The notes under the pieces: model-generated
What the model was told of the DNA's origin: nothing
What the model saw: the letters and a program-made list of their open reading frames with translations, nothing else
The model's database searches: none
DNA from: Consotaella aegiceratis
GTDB lineage: Bacteria; Pseudomonadota; Alphaproteobacteria; Rhizobiales; Rhizobiaceae
NCBI RefSeq assembly: GCF_036541425.1
Contig: NZ_JAZHFT010000008.1
Coordinates: 1-64,000, forward strand
Direction: 5' to 3'
Length of the DNA stretch: 64,000 nucleotides
Part shown: piece after piece, positions 55,228 to 63,970 of the stretch
Layout: each line of letters begins with the position of its first letter
Position numbering within the stretch: the first letter of the stretch is position 1
Made by a program: the position numbers and the translations under genes

Positions 55228-55248
55228 CCCAGGCAGTTCACACCTGGG
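55228..55248. terminator. Small hairpin between the M20 dipeptidase and binding-protein genes
   Basis: CCCAGG at 55228..55233 and CCTGGG at 55243..55248 form a 6-bp stem with a 9-base loop, 71 bases after the M20 stop (reading minus) and 88 before the binding-protein start. It may end the M20 message or sit in the leader of the importer operon. Confidence 0.3.
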
Positions 55249-55319
55249 AAGTGTCGAATGAACCGTTTCATGCCGCGACAAACCGCCAGTCGCGTCTTTG
55301 GCCCAAAAGAGACCTTCGA

Positions 55320-56717
55320 TCAAGCGATCGCCTGCAAACGTCCGAGAATGCGCACCCATGAGCGGATGCCATGATTGAAGCTCGACAGGTCGTATTTCTC
55401 GTTCGGGCTGTGCACGCGATTGTCGAAGCGGGCGAAGCCGACCATCACCGATTCCATGCCGAGGATGCGCTTGAAGTGACCGACGATGGGGATCGAGCCG
55501 CCGGTGCCGGCGAGCGCCGCCTGCCGCCCCCATTCCTCGGTGAGCGCGCCGAGCGCCGGCTGGATGAAGGGACCGGCCGGATCGATCGCCGTGGCCTTGC
55601 TGCCGCCGTAGGCGGTGAAGGTCGCCGTGCAGTCCGCCGGCAGGCGGGCGCGCACGAAATCGCGAAAGGCGGCGCGCACCGCTTCCGGGTCCTGCCCCGA
55701 AACCAGACGGAAAGAGACCTTGGCCTTGGCGCGGGCCGGCAGCACCGCCTTGAACCCCTCGCCCTCATAGCCGCCGGAGATACCGCAAATGTCGTAGGAG
55801 GGGCGCGCCCAGAGCTGTTCCATGACGCTGCGGCCCGCCTCTCCGGCCGGCACGCTCACGCCGACACGGCCGAGGAAGCCGGCTTCGTCGAAGGGAATCT
55901 GCCGCCACAGCTCGGCGATCTCGGGAGCCACTTCGGCAACGCCGTCGTAGAAGCCCGGCAGAGCGATCGAGCCGTCCGGCCGGCGGATTTCCGCCAGGAT
56001 GCCGGTCAACAGGCCCACGGCATTGCGCACCGCATTGCCGAACATGCCGGAATGGAGGTCGCGGTCGGCCGCCGTGATCTCGACCTCGTCGAACATGTGA
56101 CCACGCAGGAGCGTGGTGATCGCCGGCGTCCGATCGTCCCACATGTCGGTGTCGCAGACGAAGACGACGTCGCGGGCAAGTTCGTCGCGGTTGGCTTCGA
56201 GGAAGGGGACGAGGCTCGGGCTGCCCGATTCCTCCTCGCCTTCGAGCAGGACCGAGATCGAGGCCGGCAGGCTGCCGTGGACCGCCTTCCAGGCGCGGCA
56301 CGCCTCGAGGAAGGTCATGAGCGCGCCCTTGTCGTCGGACGCGCCGCGGCCGGTGATGTGCTTGTCGGCGCCCGCATCCAGCAGCTGCGGCTCGAACGGC
56401 GGGTGGGTCCACAGCTCCAACGGGTCCACCGGCTGGACGTCGTAGTGGCCATAGAACAGCACCTTCGGCCCGGCCGGCGCGGCGCGGTCATGGGCCACCA
56501 CCATGGGATGGCCGGGCGTCTCGCGGACTGCGCTGTCGAGACCGATCCCGGCGAGTTCGCCGGCCAGCCACTCCGCCGCCCGGCGGCAATCGGCGGCATA
56601 GGTCCTGTCGGTGGAAATGCTGGGGATGCGGATGAAGTCGAACAGCCGAGCGAGGCTTTGCTCGAGCCCACGATCGGCTTCAGCCAGAACTTTTTCGACC
56701 CGGGACTCCATCGGCAT
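55320..56717 (-). CDS. M20 family dipeptidase
   Basis: 465 residues. Metal ligands appear in FYGHYDVQP (His91, Asp93), GRGASDDKG (Asp128), EGEEESGSP (catalytic Glu161, ligand Glu162), and a C-terminal HSPNEKYDL His. The family (CNDP/DapE-like, subfamily C) cuts dipeptides; no signal peptide, so cytoplasmic. Lies between the ABC importer and the ferredoxin oxidoreductase genes, all minus strand, suggesting peptide or amino-acid use. Confidence 0.92.
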   Translation of the reverse strand: MPMESRVEKVLAEADRGLEQSLARLFDFIRIPSISTDRTYAADCRRAAEWLAGELAGIGLDSAVRETPGHPMVVAHDRAAPAGPKVLFYGHYDVQPVDPLELWTHPPFEPQLLDAGADKHITGRGASDDKGALMTFLEACRAWKAVHGSLPASISVLLEGEEESGSPSLVPFLEANRDELARDVVFVCDTDMWDDRTPAITTLLRGHMFDEVEITAADRDLHSGMFGNAVRNAVGLLTGILAEIRRPDGSIALPGFYDGVAEVAPEIAELWRQIPFDEAGFLGRVGVSVPAGEAGRSVMEQLWARPSYDICGISGGYEGEGFKAVLPARAKAKVSFRLVSGQDPEAVRAAFRDFVRARLPADCTATFTAYGGSKATAIDPAGPFIQPALGALTEEWGRQAALAGTGGSIPIVGHFKRILGMESVMVGFARFDNRVHSPNEKYDLSSFNHGIRSWVRILGRLQAIA

Positions 56718-56841
56718 CGCTTCCCTCTCGTGCGGCAGGTGAGGCCGCAGAAAGGCAAAAGCGGTCCGCAGCCCGAACCGTCCTTAGCCGGTTCGATCGC
56801 GGCGGTCGATCACTCCTCCGGTTTTCCCGTGGAAATCCGCC

Positions 56842-57702
56842 TCAGATGGCGAAGCGCGCCTCGATCTCCGCGATGCTCCGCTCAGCCACCCGCTGCGGCT
56901 GAAACGGCGGCCGGTCGCCGGCGAACAGAACGCCGGTGGTGAAGCCGTCATCATCGGCCATCTGGCGCAAGGCGTCCTCCATTCGCGACGGCGGCGTCTC
57001 GACCCCGGCGATATGCACCATCTTCTTCCAGCCGCGCTGCTCGCGCCGATAGGTGACACAGGGGCTGAGCACGTGAATGAAGGAGAAGCCGGGATGACGC
57101 ACGCCGGCGATGATGAGCTTGATCAGATCCTTCGGCTGACCGGCGAAGCCGCGCGCGATGAAGTTCGCGCCGGCAACGAGCGCCAGCCGCGCCGGCTCCA
57201 CCGCCGACATGCCGGTGCCGTGCGGCGTCAGCTTGCTCTCGGTCCAGTCCGGCGCGGTCGTCGGCGAGGCCTGGCCCTTGGTCATGCCGTACACTTGATT
57301 GTCCATGATGATGTAAGTCATGTCGACGTTGCGCCGGCAGGCATGGGTGAAGTGGTTGCCGCCGATCGACAGGCCGTCGCCGTCGCCGCCGGCGGCGATC
57401 ACCGTCAGATCCGGCCGAGCCAGCTTGATGCCCGTCGCCGTCGGCAGCGCCCGGCCGTGCACGCCGTGCAGCCCGTAGACGCTGGTATAAGCCGGCAGCC
57501 GCGACGAGCAGCCGATGCCCGACGCGATCACCGTGTTTTCCAGCTTGGCGCCCATCTGCGCCAGAGCGTTGGTGATGGCCATCAGAAGCGCGAAATGGCC
57601 GCACCCCGGACACCAGATCGGATCGACGTCCGAGCGAAAGTCGGCCGCGCAGAGGGTGGTTTCTCCGGCAGTCTCGGGGACGGAAGTCTCTTCCAAAAAC
57701 AT
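56842..57702 (-). CDS. 2-oxoacid:ferredoxin oxidoreductase, beta subunit
   Basis: 286 residues. TPP-binding subunit with WCPGCGHF (Cys31, Cys34) and the GGDGDGLSIGGNHF Mg-TPP site near residue 105-118. With the alpha subunit it would convert a 2-oxoacid (2-oxoglutarate or pyruvate) and CoA into acyl-CoA, CO2 and reduced ferredoxin. It lacks an own ferredoxin domain. Begins three bases after the alpha stop. Confidence 0.93.
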   Translation of the reverse strand: MFLEETSVPETAGETTLCAADFRSDVDPIWCPGCGHFALLMAITNALAQMGAKLENTVIASGIGCSSRLPAYTSVYGLHGVHGRALPTATGIKLARPDLTVIAAGGDGDGLSIGGNHFTHACRRNVDMTYIIMDNQVYGMTKGQASPTTAPDWTESKLTPHGTGMSAVEPARLALVAGANFIARGFAGQPKDLIKLIIAGVRHPGFSFIHVLSPCVTYRREQRGWKKMVHIAGVETPPSRMEDALRQMADDDGFTTGVLFAGDRPPFQPQRVAERSIAEIEARFAI

Positions 57703-57705
57703 GGC

Positions 57706-59433
57706 TCACCCACGGTTCGAGAGGCGTTCTTCGATTTCGCCCGGCCGGATCGGCAGCGGCCCCGGCTTGGCGATGACCTCCGTCCTGGCCGGCAGGTCGT
57801 AATTGGCGCGGAGATATTTGTAGAACTGGCGCGAATGGCTCTGCTCGACGACGAGCAGATGCTCGACGCCGTCGAGCGCGGCCGCCATCTCCTGCGGCCG
57901 GGCGGGCAGAAGCAGCCGCAACGAGATGAGCCGCACCCTTTCGCCCTGCGCCCGCAGCCGCGTCATCGCCTCGCGCGCCGGGCCCGTCACCGAGCCCCAG
58001 GTGACGATGGCCTTCGGGCCGTCGCCTTCGATGTCGGCCCATTGCGGACCGTAGTCGAACTGGTCGAGCTTCTTCGCCCGCTTGTCGAGTTGGCGCATGT
58101 GCTCGGCCGCGGCGGCCGACGGCGTGCCCTTCTCCGTGTGCTCGAGACCGTCGGCGACGTGCGCCAAGCCGGGCGTCCCAGGGATGGCCATCGGCGAAAC
58201 GCCGCTTTCGGTCACCGCATAACGCCGGTAGTCCGGTGTCCCCGCCGCCGCGACCAGACGCTCGGCCTTCAGGGCCAAGTCAGCCGGCCGGTCCGCCACG
58301 ACGCGCGACTGGCCGAGACTCTGATCCGACAGCACGAGAGCGGCGGTCTGCAGCGCCTCGGCCAGATGGACGGCCCACTGCGTCGTCGACAGACAGTCGG
58401 CCACGGAGTTGGGCGCGACGACCAGGTGCGGCGCGTCGCCGTGCAGGCCATTGAGCGCGATCGCGAGATCGGTCTGTTCCGACTTGGTCGGGATACCCGT
58501 CGACGGTCCGCCGCGCATCACGTCGACCACCACCACGGGGATCTCGGAGGCGACCGCCAGACCCAGGGATTCCGCCATCAGGGAAAGCCCCGGACCGGAT
58601 GTCGCCGTCATCGAGGGCGCACCGGCGAACGACGAGCCGATGATCATGTTGATCGAGGCCAACTCGTCCTCGGCCTGCACGAGCTGGCCGCCGGTCTGCT
58701 CCAGAACCGGGGCCATCCACTCCAGGATCTCGGTGGCCGGCGTGATCGGATAGGCCGCGACGAAGCTGACGCCGCCACGAATCGCGCCGAGGCCCGCCGC
58801 CTCGTTGCCGCTGATGTTCCAGCGCTCGCCGTTGGTCTGGCCTGGCCGAAGGGTTTTGCCGAGAGGTTCCACCGTCTCGACCAATTGCTGGCCGACGCGC
58901 ACCGCCGCGCGTGCTGCTTCGACGGCCTCGTCGCCCTTGCGGCCCAGCATCGCCACGATGACGGTATCGATCTGGTCCGTTGCAAGGCCGGTCAAGGCCG
59001 CCGCCGCGCCGACGCCAACCATGTTGACGCGGCCGCCGGGGATGGCGTCCGCAGCCCCCTCCATCGGCAGCCGCACGATCCGCGCCCCGCTGGCAACGAC
59101 GGTGTCGGGGGCATCACCGGCCTCCTCGTCGATGACGACCAGGCTCCGCGGGCCAAGCGGCAGTTCCGCCGCAAACCGTTTCACGCTGTCCCAATCGAAG
59201 GCGACCAGGAGATCGTAGCGATCGTCCAGCGACCCGACGGGGGCCGCCGAAATTCGCAGGATGGCGGCGGCCTCGCCGCCTCTGATCTGGGGGCCCATGG
59301 AGCGGGTCATCAACCCATAGAACCCTGCCTTGGCCGTCGCATCGAGGAAAATCTGGCCGGCGGTCATGGCACCGGCGCCGCCGCTGCCGGAAAAGACCAC
59401 CGAAACGGAATTTTCGCTGTCGACGACGTCCAT
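57706..59433 (-). CDS. 2-oxoacid:ferredoxin oxidoreductase, fused gamma-alpha subunit
   Basis: 575 residues. N-terminal gamma domain (residues 10-185: FSGSGGAGAMTAGQIFLDA, then MGPQIRGGEAAA), then alpha/pyrimidine domain with FVAAYPITPATEILEWMAP and ATSGPGLSLMAESLGLA. The fusion is the KorA-type organisation found in aerobic 2-oxoglutarate:ferredoxin oxidoreductases. The start at 59433 follows an AAGGCAGG site. Substrate choice between 2-oxoglutarate, pyruvate and branched 2-oxoacids cannot be read from sequence. Confidence 0.92.
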   Translation of the reverse strand: MDVVDSENSVSVVFSGSGGAGAMTAGQIFLDATAKAGFYGLMTRSMGPQIRGGEAAAILRISAAPVGSLDDRYDLLVAFDWDSVKRFAAELPLGPRSLVVIDEEAGDAPDTVVASGARIVRLPMEGAADAIPGGRVNMVGVGAAAALTGLATDQIDTVIVAMLGRKGDEAVEAARAAVRVGQQLVETVEPLGKTLRPGQTNGERWNISGNEAAGLGAIRGGVSFVAAYPITPATEILEWMAPVLEQTGGQLVQAEDELASINMIIGSSFAGAPSMTATSGPGLSLMAESLGLAVASEIPVVVVDVMRGGPSTGIPTKSEQTDLAIALNGLHGDAPHLVVAPNSVADCLSTTQWAVHLAEALQTAALVLSDQSLGQSRVVADRPADLALKAERLVAAAGTPDYRRYAVTESGVSPMAIPGTPGLAHVADGLEHTEKGTPSAAAAEHMRQLDKRAKKLDQFDYGPQWADIEGDGPKAIVTWGSVTGPAREAMTRLRAQGERVRLISLRLLLPARPQEMAAALDGVEHLLVVEQSHSRQFYKYLRANYDLPARTEVIAKPGPLPIRPGEIEERLSNRG

Positions 59434-59824
59434 TCGCCTGCCTTTCTGTCGTGAAGTCTTATTTGCAGCAGGCGAAACCTGTTCCGTCAAGATGCGATAA
59501 AGCAAAGCGGACCAATCTAGCCATATTTTTAAAAGGTGCCGAGCGATTCTTGCGGGTCGAGCAGCCAAAGCAGCATTGAGGACCGCTCAAACGCCCATGC
59601 AGCCATCGCTTCAACGCCCTGAGAACAGGCCTGACGCACCTGCCTTCACTATGTTCCTAAGAAGAACTATCACCTATAAATATGATTTGATTTCTACACA
59701 CTTATATGTCTATCTTAAATTTTATAAATACATATACCCATCATATCTATAATATAATTTTCTTGCAGGAAATAATTCCAAACCCTACTCCACCCACATA
59801 AGAATTTTTGTTAACTTGATTCGA
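59434..59824. promoter_or_regulatory. AT-rich divergent region between the oxidoreductase and sensor-kinase genes
   Basis: 391 bases without a gene. 59641..59760 has 29 G/C in 120 bases (24%) by direct count, the most AT-rich part of the window. Outward promoters of both operons must lie here. Many TA-rich hexamers make a single promoter call unsafe; no clear riboswitch or repeat is visible. Confidence 0.5.
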
Positions 59825-61333
59825 ATGAGCGGCCCATCCAACCCTGCATTTATTGCGAATCGTCTGAAGGCAGCGGAGGCGATCGGCGTCGCCTGCGGGA
59901 TTCTCGTCGTGGCGATTTCGGGAGCGGTGCTGGTCGGCGGCTGGCTGGTCGGCAGCGTCAACTTGACGCGCCTCCATGCGGACTGGGCCGCGATGGCCCC
60001 TTCGACATCGCTTTGCTTCCTCTTCACCGGAGCGGCGATCCTGATCGGCACGCGGTCGCCTGGCACCCGAAATGACTGCTGGCTAATGGCTTTGTCAGCA
60101 GGCATCTGGACCGTGGTTCTCTGCGCCGTGATCCTTCCCCAGATCGGTGTGCAGATCATCGGACTGCTACTCGGTCGTCACGTCATCACCGATGCTCGGA
60201 TGTCGCCGGCGACGGCGCTTTGTTTCCAGCTGGCAGCGATCTCCATCTTCTCGTTGTCGTTCCGATCGCGGATTTCCGGCCAGATCATGGTCGCCGCAGC
60301 ATCAATTGGAGTCCTGCTTTCGACCATTGCCGTCGTCGGCTACGTCTTCAGTGTCCGCGCTCTCTATTCGGTCTGGATTTTCAAGGCGATGGCGCTTCAC
60401 ACCGCGCTGGTCTTCCTGGTGGCTTTTTCAGGGCTCTTATGCTTGCGCCCGGACGTCGGATGGCCGGCTGTCCTTCTGGGGCCTGGGCAAGGCAGTGACT
60501 CGGCGCGTCGCCTGCTTCCTCTGATGATCGTCGTGCCGATGGGGCTCTGTTTCGCGGCCTATCGGCTGGTCGACGCCGGGCTCGCCGAGGGGGGCTTCAT
60601 GCTGAGCGTCGTCGGGGTATCGGTCGCAGTCCTGCTGGGGGCGAGCGTTCTCTACAACGCGACCCTCGTCAACGATCAGGCGGCACGCCTGGCCGTGACG
60701 CAGCATCAACTCCAGATCTCGCTCCGGGACCGGGAGTTGTTGCTTCGCGAGGTCAACCATCGCGTCAAGAACAACCTGGCGCAGATCCATTCGATGCTTC
60801 GCCTTCAGGGGCGGCGAGCCAATGACACGGTGACGCGAGAGGCACTGGCCGATGCGGCGCGACGCGTCATTGCGCTGGGCACCCTACACAAGATTCTGCT
60901 CGCCAATGACAGTCCGTCGAAACTGTCGGCCAAAGAGTATATCGAAAAACTGTGCGGTAGTATCGACGAGAGCTTGCCGATCAAGGAGCGCGGCATAGCC
61001 GTTCGCCTTGACCTCGAGGACGTCGGCATCGGGATGGATCAGGCGATCGCGCTGGGCATGATCCTCAACGAACTTCTCACCAATGCCGTCAAACACGCCT
61101 TTCCCGAGGGAAACGGCGAAATCCTGATCAAGGTCGGCGCGACAGAGGGCGGATGGCATCATCTCGCCGTCACCGACAACGGCAAGGGGTTCGACCCCTC
61201 CCTCGCGATGTCGGGCAGCAACGCCGGAATGAAGATCATCCGTTCGATGGTCGCGCAGATGAGGGGTCAGATGTCGGTCGAAAGCCGGCACGGTGCCCGG
61301 TTCGATATCCTGTTTCCAAGCGAAAGGAGCTAG
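59825..61333 (+). CDS. Membrane sensor histidine kinase, HisKA_2 type
   Basis: 502 residues. The N-terminal half (about 15-280) holds eight or so membrane helices; no PAS or HAMP domain is visible. The kinase core has a HisKA_2 H-box, LLREVNHRVKNNLAQIHSMLRL, with phospho-His312, then N-box ILNELLTNAVKHAF and G-box DNGKGFD. This is the family used with PhyR in stress signalling and with receiver-only regulators. ATG at 59825 is used; an in-frame TTG nine bases upstream exists. It is followed five bases later by a receiver protein. Confidence 0.9.
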   Translation: MSGPSNPAFIANRLKAAEAIGVACGILVVAISGAVLVGGWLVGSVNLTRLHADWAAMAPSTSLCFLFTGAAILIGTRSPGTRNDCWLMALSAGIWTVVLCAVILPQIGVQIIGLLLGRHVITDARMSPATALCFQLAAISIFSLSFRSRISGQIMVAAASIGVLLSTIAVVGYVFSVRALYSVWIFKAMALHTALVFLVAFSGLLCLRPDVGWPAVLLGPGQGSDSARRLLPLMIVVPMGLCFAAYRLVDAGLAEGGFMLSVVGVSVAVLLGASVLYNATLVNDQAARLAVTQHQLQISLRDRELLLREVNHRVKNNLAQIHSMLRLQGRRANDTVTREALADAARRVIALGTLHKILLANDSPSKLSAKEYIEKLCGSIDESLPIKERGIAVRLDLEDVGIGMDQAIALGMILNELLTNAVKHAFPEGNGEILIKVGATEGGWHHLAVTDNGKGFDPSLAMSGSNAGMKIIRSMVAQMRGQMSVESRHGARFDILFPSERS

Positions 61334-61338
61334 CGGCG

Positions 61339-61710
61339 ATGGCAGCGCGAGGTAATGTCATCATCGTCGAAGACGAGTTTCTCATCATGGAGGACATGTG
61401 TGAGCTGTGCGAGGAGATCGGCCTCAATGTCGTCGGGACGGCCGACGAGGCAGACCAGGCCGTCGACGTGATCATGGCGGCGAAACCGGATTTCGTCCTG
61501 TTGGATCTGCGCCTTCGCGGCGAAAAGGATGGGGTAGACGTGGCTCACGCCATCAAGCCGCATCTGCCGGCGACGACCGTGATCTTCGTGACGGGCTCCA
61601 ACGAGCCGTCGGCCGTCGACCGAATTCGCAGCACCTATCCGTTTCAGATTCTCAGCAAGCCGCTCGACCACTCGCTGCTGAGCCGCGCGGTCACGGCTTC
61701 CGAACTCTGA
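61339..61710 (+). CDS. Single-domain response regulator (receiver)
   Basis: 123 residues: one receiver domain and nothing else. Phospho-acceptor Asp56 in FVLLDLRL, acidic Glu11-Asp12, Thr85 in IFVTGSN and Lys107 in ILSKPL are all present. With no output domain it likely passes phosphate on or acts by protein contact. It sits five bases after the kinase stop, so they are a pair. Confidence 0.93.
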   Translation: MAARGNVIIVEDEFLIMEDMCELCEEIGLNVVGTADEADQAVDVIMAAKPDFVLLDLRLRGEKDGVDVAHAIKPHLPATTVIFVTGSNEPSAVDRIRSTYPFQILSKPLDHSLLSRAVTASEL

Positions 61711-61718
61711 CCCAGGAA

Positions 61719-61743
61719 AAGACAAAGGCGGCGTTCGGCCGCC
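61719..61743 (-). terminator. Terminator of the GntR gene
   Basis: On the minus strand GGCGGC and GCCGCC form a 6-bp stem (61743..61727) with a 5-base loop, followed by TTTGTCTTTT. It lies 7 bases after the GntR stop and may serve the convergent response-regulator gene in part. Confidence 0.7.
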
Positions 61744-61750
61744 ACAGCGA

Positions 61751-62452
61751 TCATTCCGTGGAGTTGTCGAAATACTTCTCGAACTGGCTGCCCAGCCGTT
61801 CAAGGATTTTCAGAATCCGCGCGAGATGAAGACGCAGGGCCACTTCGGCCGCGTCCGCGTCGCGGCGCCGGAGGGCTTCGAAGATCGCGACATGGTCGTC
61901 GTAGGCGGCCAATTGCCCGAAGGACAGCGAGAGGAAGCGCACGCGATCCATCTGCGCTTTCTGCTCGTCGATCAGCCGCCACACGAAGCCGCAGTTCGAG
62001 CCGTCGGCGATCGTCTGGTGAAACACGTCGTCGAGGCTGTGAAAACGCTCGCGATCGTCCTTTTCGCGGGCGTCCTCCTGTTCGCGCAGATTTTCGGCCA
62101 GACGGTCGAATAGGGCGTCGTCTGCAACCTCGCAGGCGCGGCGCACTGTCGCAACCTCCAGCGCTTCGCGGACGAATCGAGCGTTGTGGACCTCGCGCAT
62201 CGAGATCTTCACGACCTCCGTCGCGCGCTGCGGCTGGATGCGCAGATAGCCCGCCCTGGCCAGCCGGCCGAACGCCTCACGAACCGGCTGACGCGAGACT
62301 CCCAGGCGTTTTGCGACGTCGGCCTCGGAAATTTTCGTGCCCGGCTGGAGACGCAATTCGAGGATCGCCTGACGCAATTCCTCGAATACGGCATCGCCGA
62401 TCGTGCCACGGGGAATAGCCGAAAATGCCGGTGAGATGAGATCGAGGGACAT
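61751..62452 (-). CDS. GntR family transcriptional regulator, FCD-type (FadR subfamily)
   Basis: 233 residues. N-terminal winged helix-turn-helix (GTKISEADVAKRLGVSRQPVREAFGRLARAGYLRIQPQ at about 38-75) and a C-terminal helical FCD ligand domain (DDVFHQTIADGSNCGFVWRLI near 143-163). Divergent from uxaC with 78 bases between starts, and a FadR-type palindrome in the gap; likely a uronate-responsive repressor (UxuR/ExuR role), by context. Confidence 0.92.
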   Translation of the reverse strand: MSLDLISPAFSAIPRGTIGDAVFEELRQAILELRLQPGTKISEADVAKRLGVSRQPVREAFGRLARAGYLRIQPQRATEVVKISMREVHNARFVREALEVATVRRACEVADDALFDRLAENLREQEDAREKDDRERFHSLDDVFHQTIADGSNCGFVWRLIDEQKAQMDRVRFLSLSFGQLAAYDDHVAIFEALRRRDADAAEVALRLHLARILKILERLGSQFEKYFDNSTE

Positions 62453-62486
62453 CGCCTATCCTTCTTGACCCTCTTTGCATACTAGG

Positions 62487-62504
62487 ATATCAGTCTACTG
62501 ACAA
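62487..62504. promoter_or_regulatory. Candidate FadR-type GntR operator
   Basis: TCAGTCTACTGA at 62490..62501 is a 5-bp inverted repeat with a 2-base centre. Its core GTCTAC fits the FadR-subfamily consensus GTM-KAC. It lies between gntR and uxaC, 29 bases before the uxaC start. Confidence 0.6.
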
Positions 62505-62530
62505 GTACAAAACATTTTACAGAGGCAACT

Positions 62531-63937
62531 ATGGCGCTGCTGGACGAAAATCGACTGTTCCCGGTGGAGCCGCGAACGCGGGACCTCGCGAAAGCGCTGT
62601 ATGCGACGGTGAAGGGCCTGCCGATCGTCAGCCCGCACGGCCATACCGATCCGCGCTGGTATGCGGAAAATGCGCCCTTTCCCGATCCCGCCCAGCTGTT
62701 CGTGACGCCTGATCACTACATCTTCCGCATGCTTTTCTCGCAGGGCTTACGCCTGGAAGACCTCGGCGTGCCCGGTGCTGCCGGGGTGGCGGTCGAGGCC
62801 GACGGACGCACGATCTGGCGGCGTTTTGCGGAGAACTATTATCTGTTCCGCGGCGCGCCGACGCGGCTGTGGCTGGACTATGCTTTCCAGAACCTTTTCG
62901 ATCTCGACGTGCGCCTTTCCGCCGAGACGGCCGATCTCTACTATGACCGGATCGCCGAATACTTGGCCCGTGACGACTTCCGGCCGCGTGCCCTGTTCGA
63001 GCGCTTCAACATCGAGGTGATCGCCACCACCGAGAGCCCGCTCGACGATCTCAAATGGCATCGCGCGATCCGCGAGTCGGACTGGAACGGCCGTGTCCTC
63101 ACCGCCTACCGGCCGGACGCCGTGACCGACCCAGACTTCGACGGATTCGCCGCCAATCTGGTCAAGTTCGGCGAGCTGACGGGTCAGGACACCGGCAGCT
63201 GGAGCGGCTATCTGGAAGCCCACCGCGTGCGCCGCGCCTTTTTCCGCGACTTCGGTGCCACGTCGACCGATCACGGCCATCCGAGCGCCGCGACGGCCAA
63301 CCTTTCGGCGGCCGAAGCCGAGACGCTCTATGCCACGGTCTCCAAAGGCGGCGGCAGCATCGCCGAGCGCGAACTGTTCCGCGCCCAGATGCTGACCGAG
63401 ATGGCGAAGATGAGCGCCGAGGACGGCATGGTGATGCAGATTCACCCGGGCTCGTTCCGCAACCATTCGCCGGCGATGTTCGCGCGCTTCGGCCGCGACA
63501 AGGGCTTCGACATCCCGCAGCCGACGAATTACGTCACCGCGCTGAAGCCGATGCTCGATGCGGTCGGGCTGGAGCCCAACCTTTCGATCATCCTGTTCAC
63601 GCTCGACGAGACGGTCTACTCGCGCGAGCTGGCGCCTTTGGCGGGTGTCTATCCGAGCCTGAAGCTCGGGCCGGCGTGGTGGTTCTTCGATTCGGCGGAA
63701 GGCATGAAGCGTTTCCGCGAGACGGTGACGGAAACGGCCGGCTTCTACAACACGGTCGGCTTCAACGACGACACCCGCGCCTTCTGCTCGATTCCGGCCC
63801 GGCACGACGTGGCCCGTCGGGTGGACTGCGCCTTCCTTGCCGAACTCGTTCACACCGGTCGGCTCGAGGAGGACGAAGCATACGAATTGGCCGAGGACCT
63901 CACCTATCGGTTGGTGAAAAAGGCCTACAAGCTCTGA
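62531..63937 (+). CDS. uxaC: Glucuronate/galacturonate isomerase
   Basis: 468 residues, the usual UxaC length. Typical opening FPVEPRTRDLAKALYATVKGLPIVSPHGHTDPRWYAEN, with the His-x-His metal pair in SPHGHTD. It interconverts D-glucuronate and D-fructuronate (and galacturonate and tagaturonate) as the first step of uronate use. GAGG lies six bases upstream. The next gene starts 33 bases after the stop, so a uronate operon probably continues beyond the window. Confidence 0.96.
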   Translation: MALLDENRLFPVEPRTRDLAKALYATVKGLPIVSPHGHTDPRWYAENAPFPDPAQLFVTPDHYIFRMLFSQGLRLEDLGVPGAAGVAVEADGRTIWRRFAENYYLFRGAPTRLWLDYAFQNLFDLDVRLSAETADLYYDRIAEYLARDDFRPRALFERFNIEVIATTESPLDDLKWHRAIRESDWNGRVLTAYRPDAVTDPDFDGFAANLVKFGELTGQDTGSWSGYLEAHRVRRAFFRDFGATSTDHGHPSAATANLSAAEAETLYATVSKGGGSIAERELFRAQMLTEMAKMSAEDGMVMQIHPGSFRNHSPAMFARFGRDKGFDIPQPTNYVTALKPMLDAVGLEPNLSIILFTLDETVYSRELAPLAGVYPSLKLGPAWWFFDSAEGMKRFRETVTETAGFYNTVGFNDDTRAFCSIPARHDVARRVDCAFLAELVHTGRLEEDEAYELAEDLTYRLVKKAYKL

Positions 63938-63970
63938 AACGCGGCTGAGCCGCATCCAATGGAGGGTATC

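Noticed and set aside
57013..59454. An 813-codon plus-strand open frame across both oxidoreductase subunits
   Set aside because: It is antisense to two well-matched genes and has no recognisable domain.
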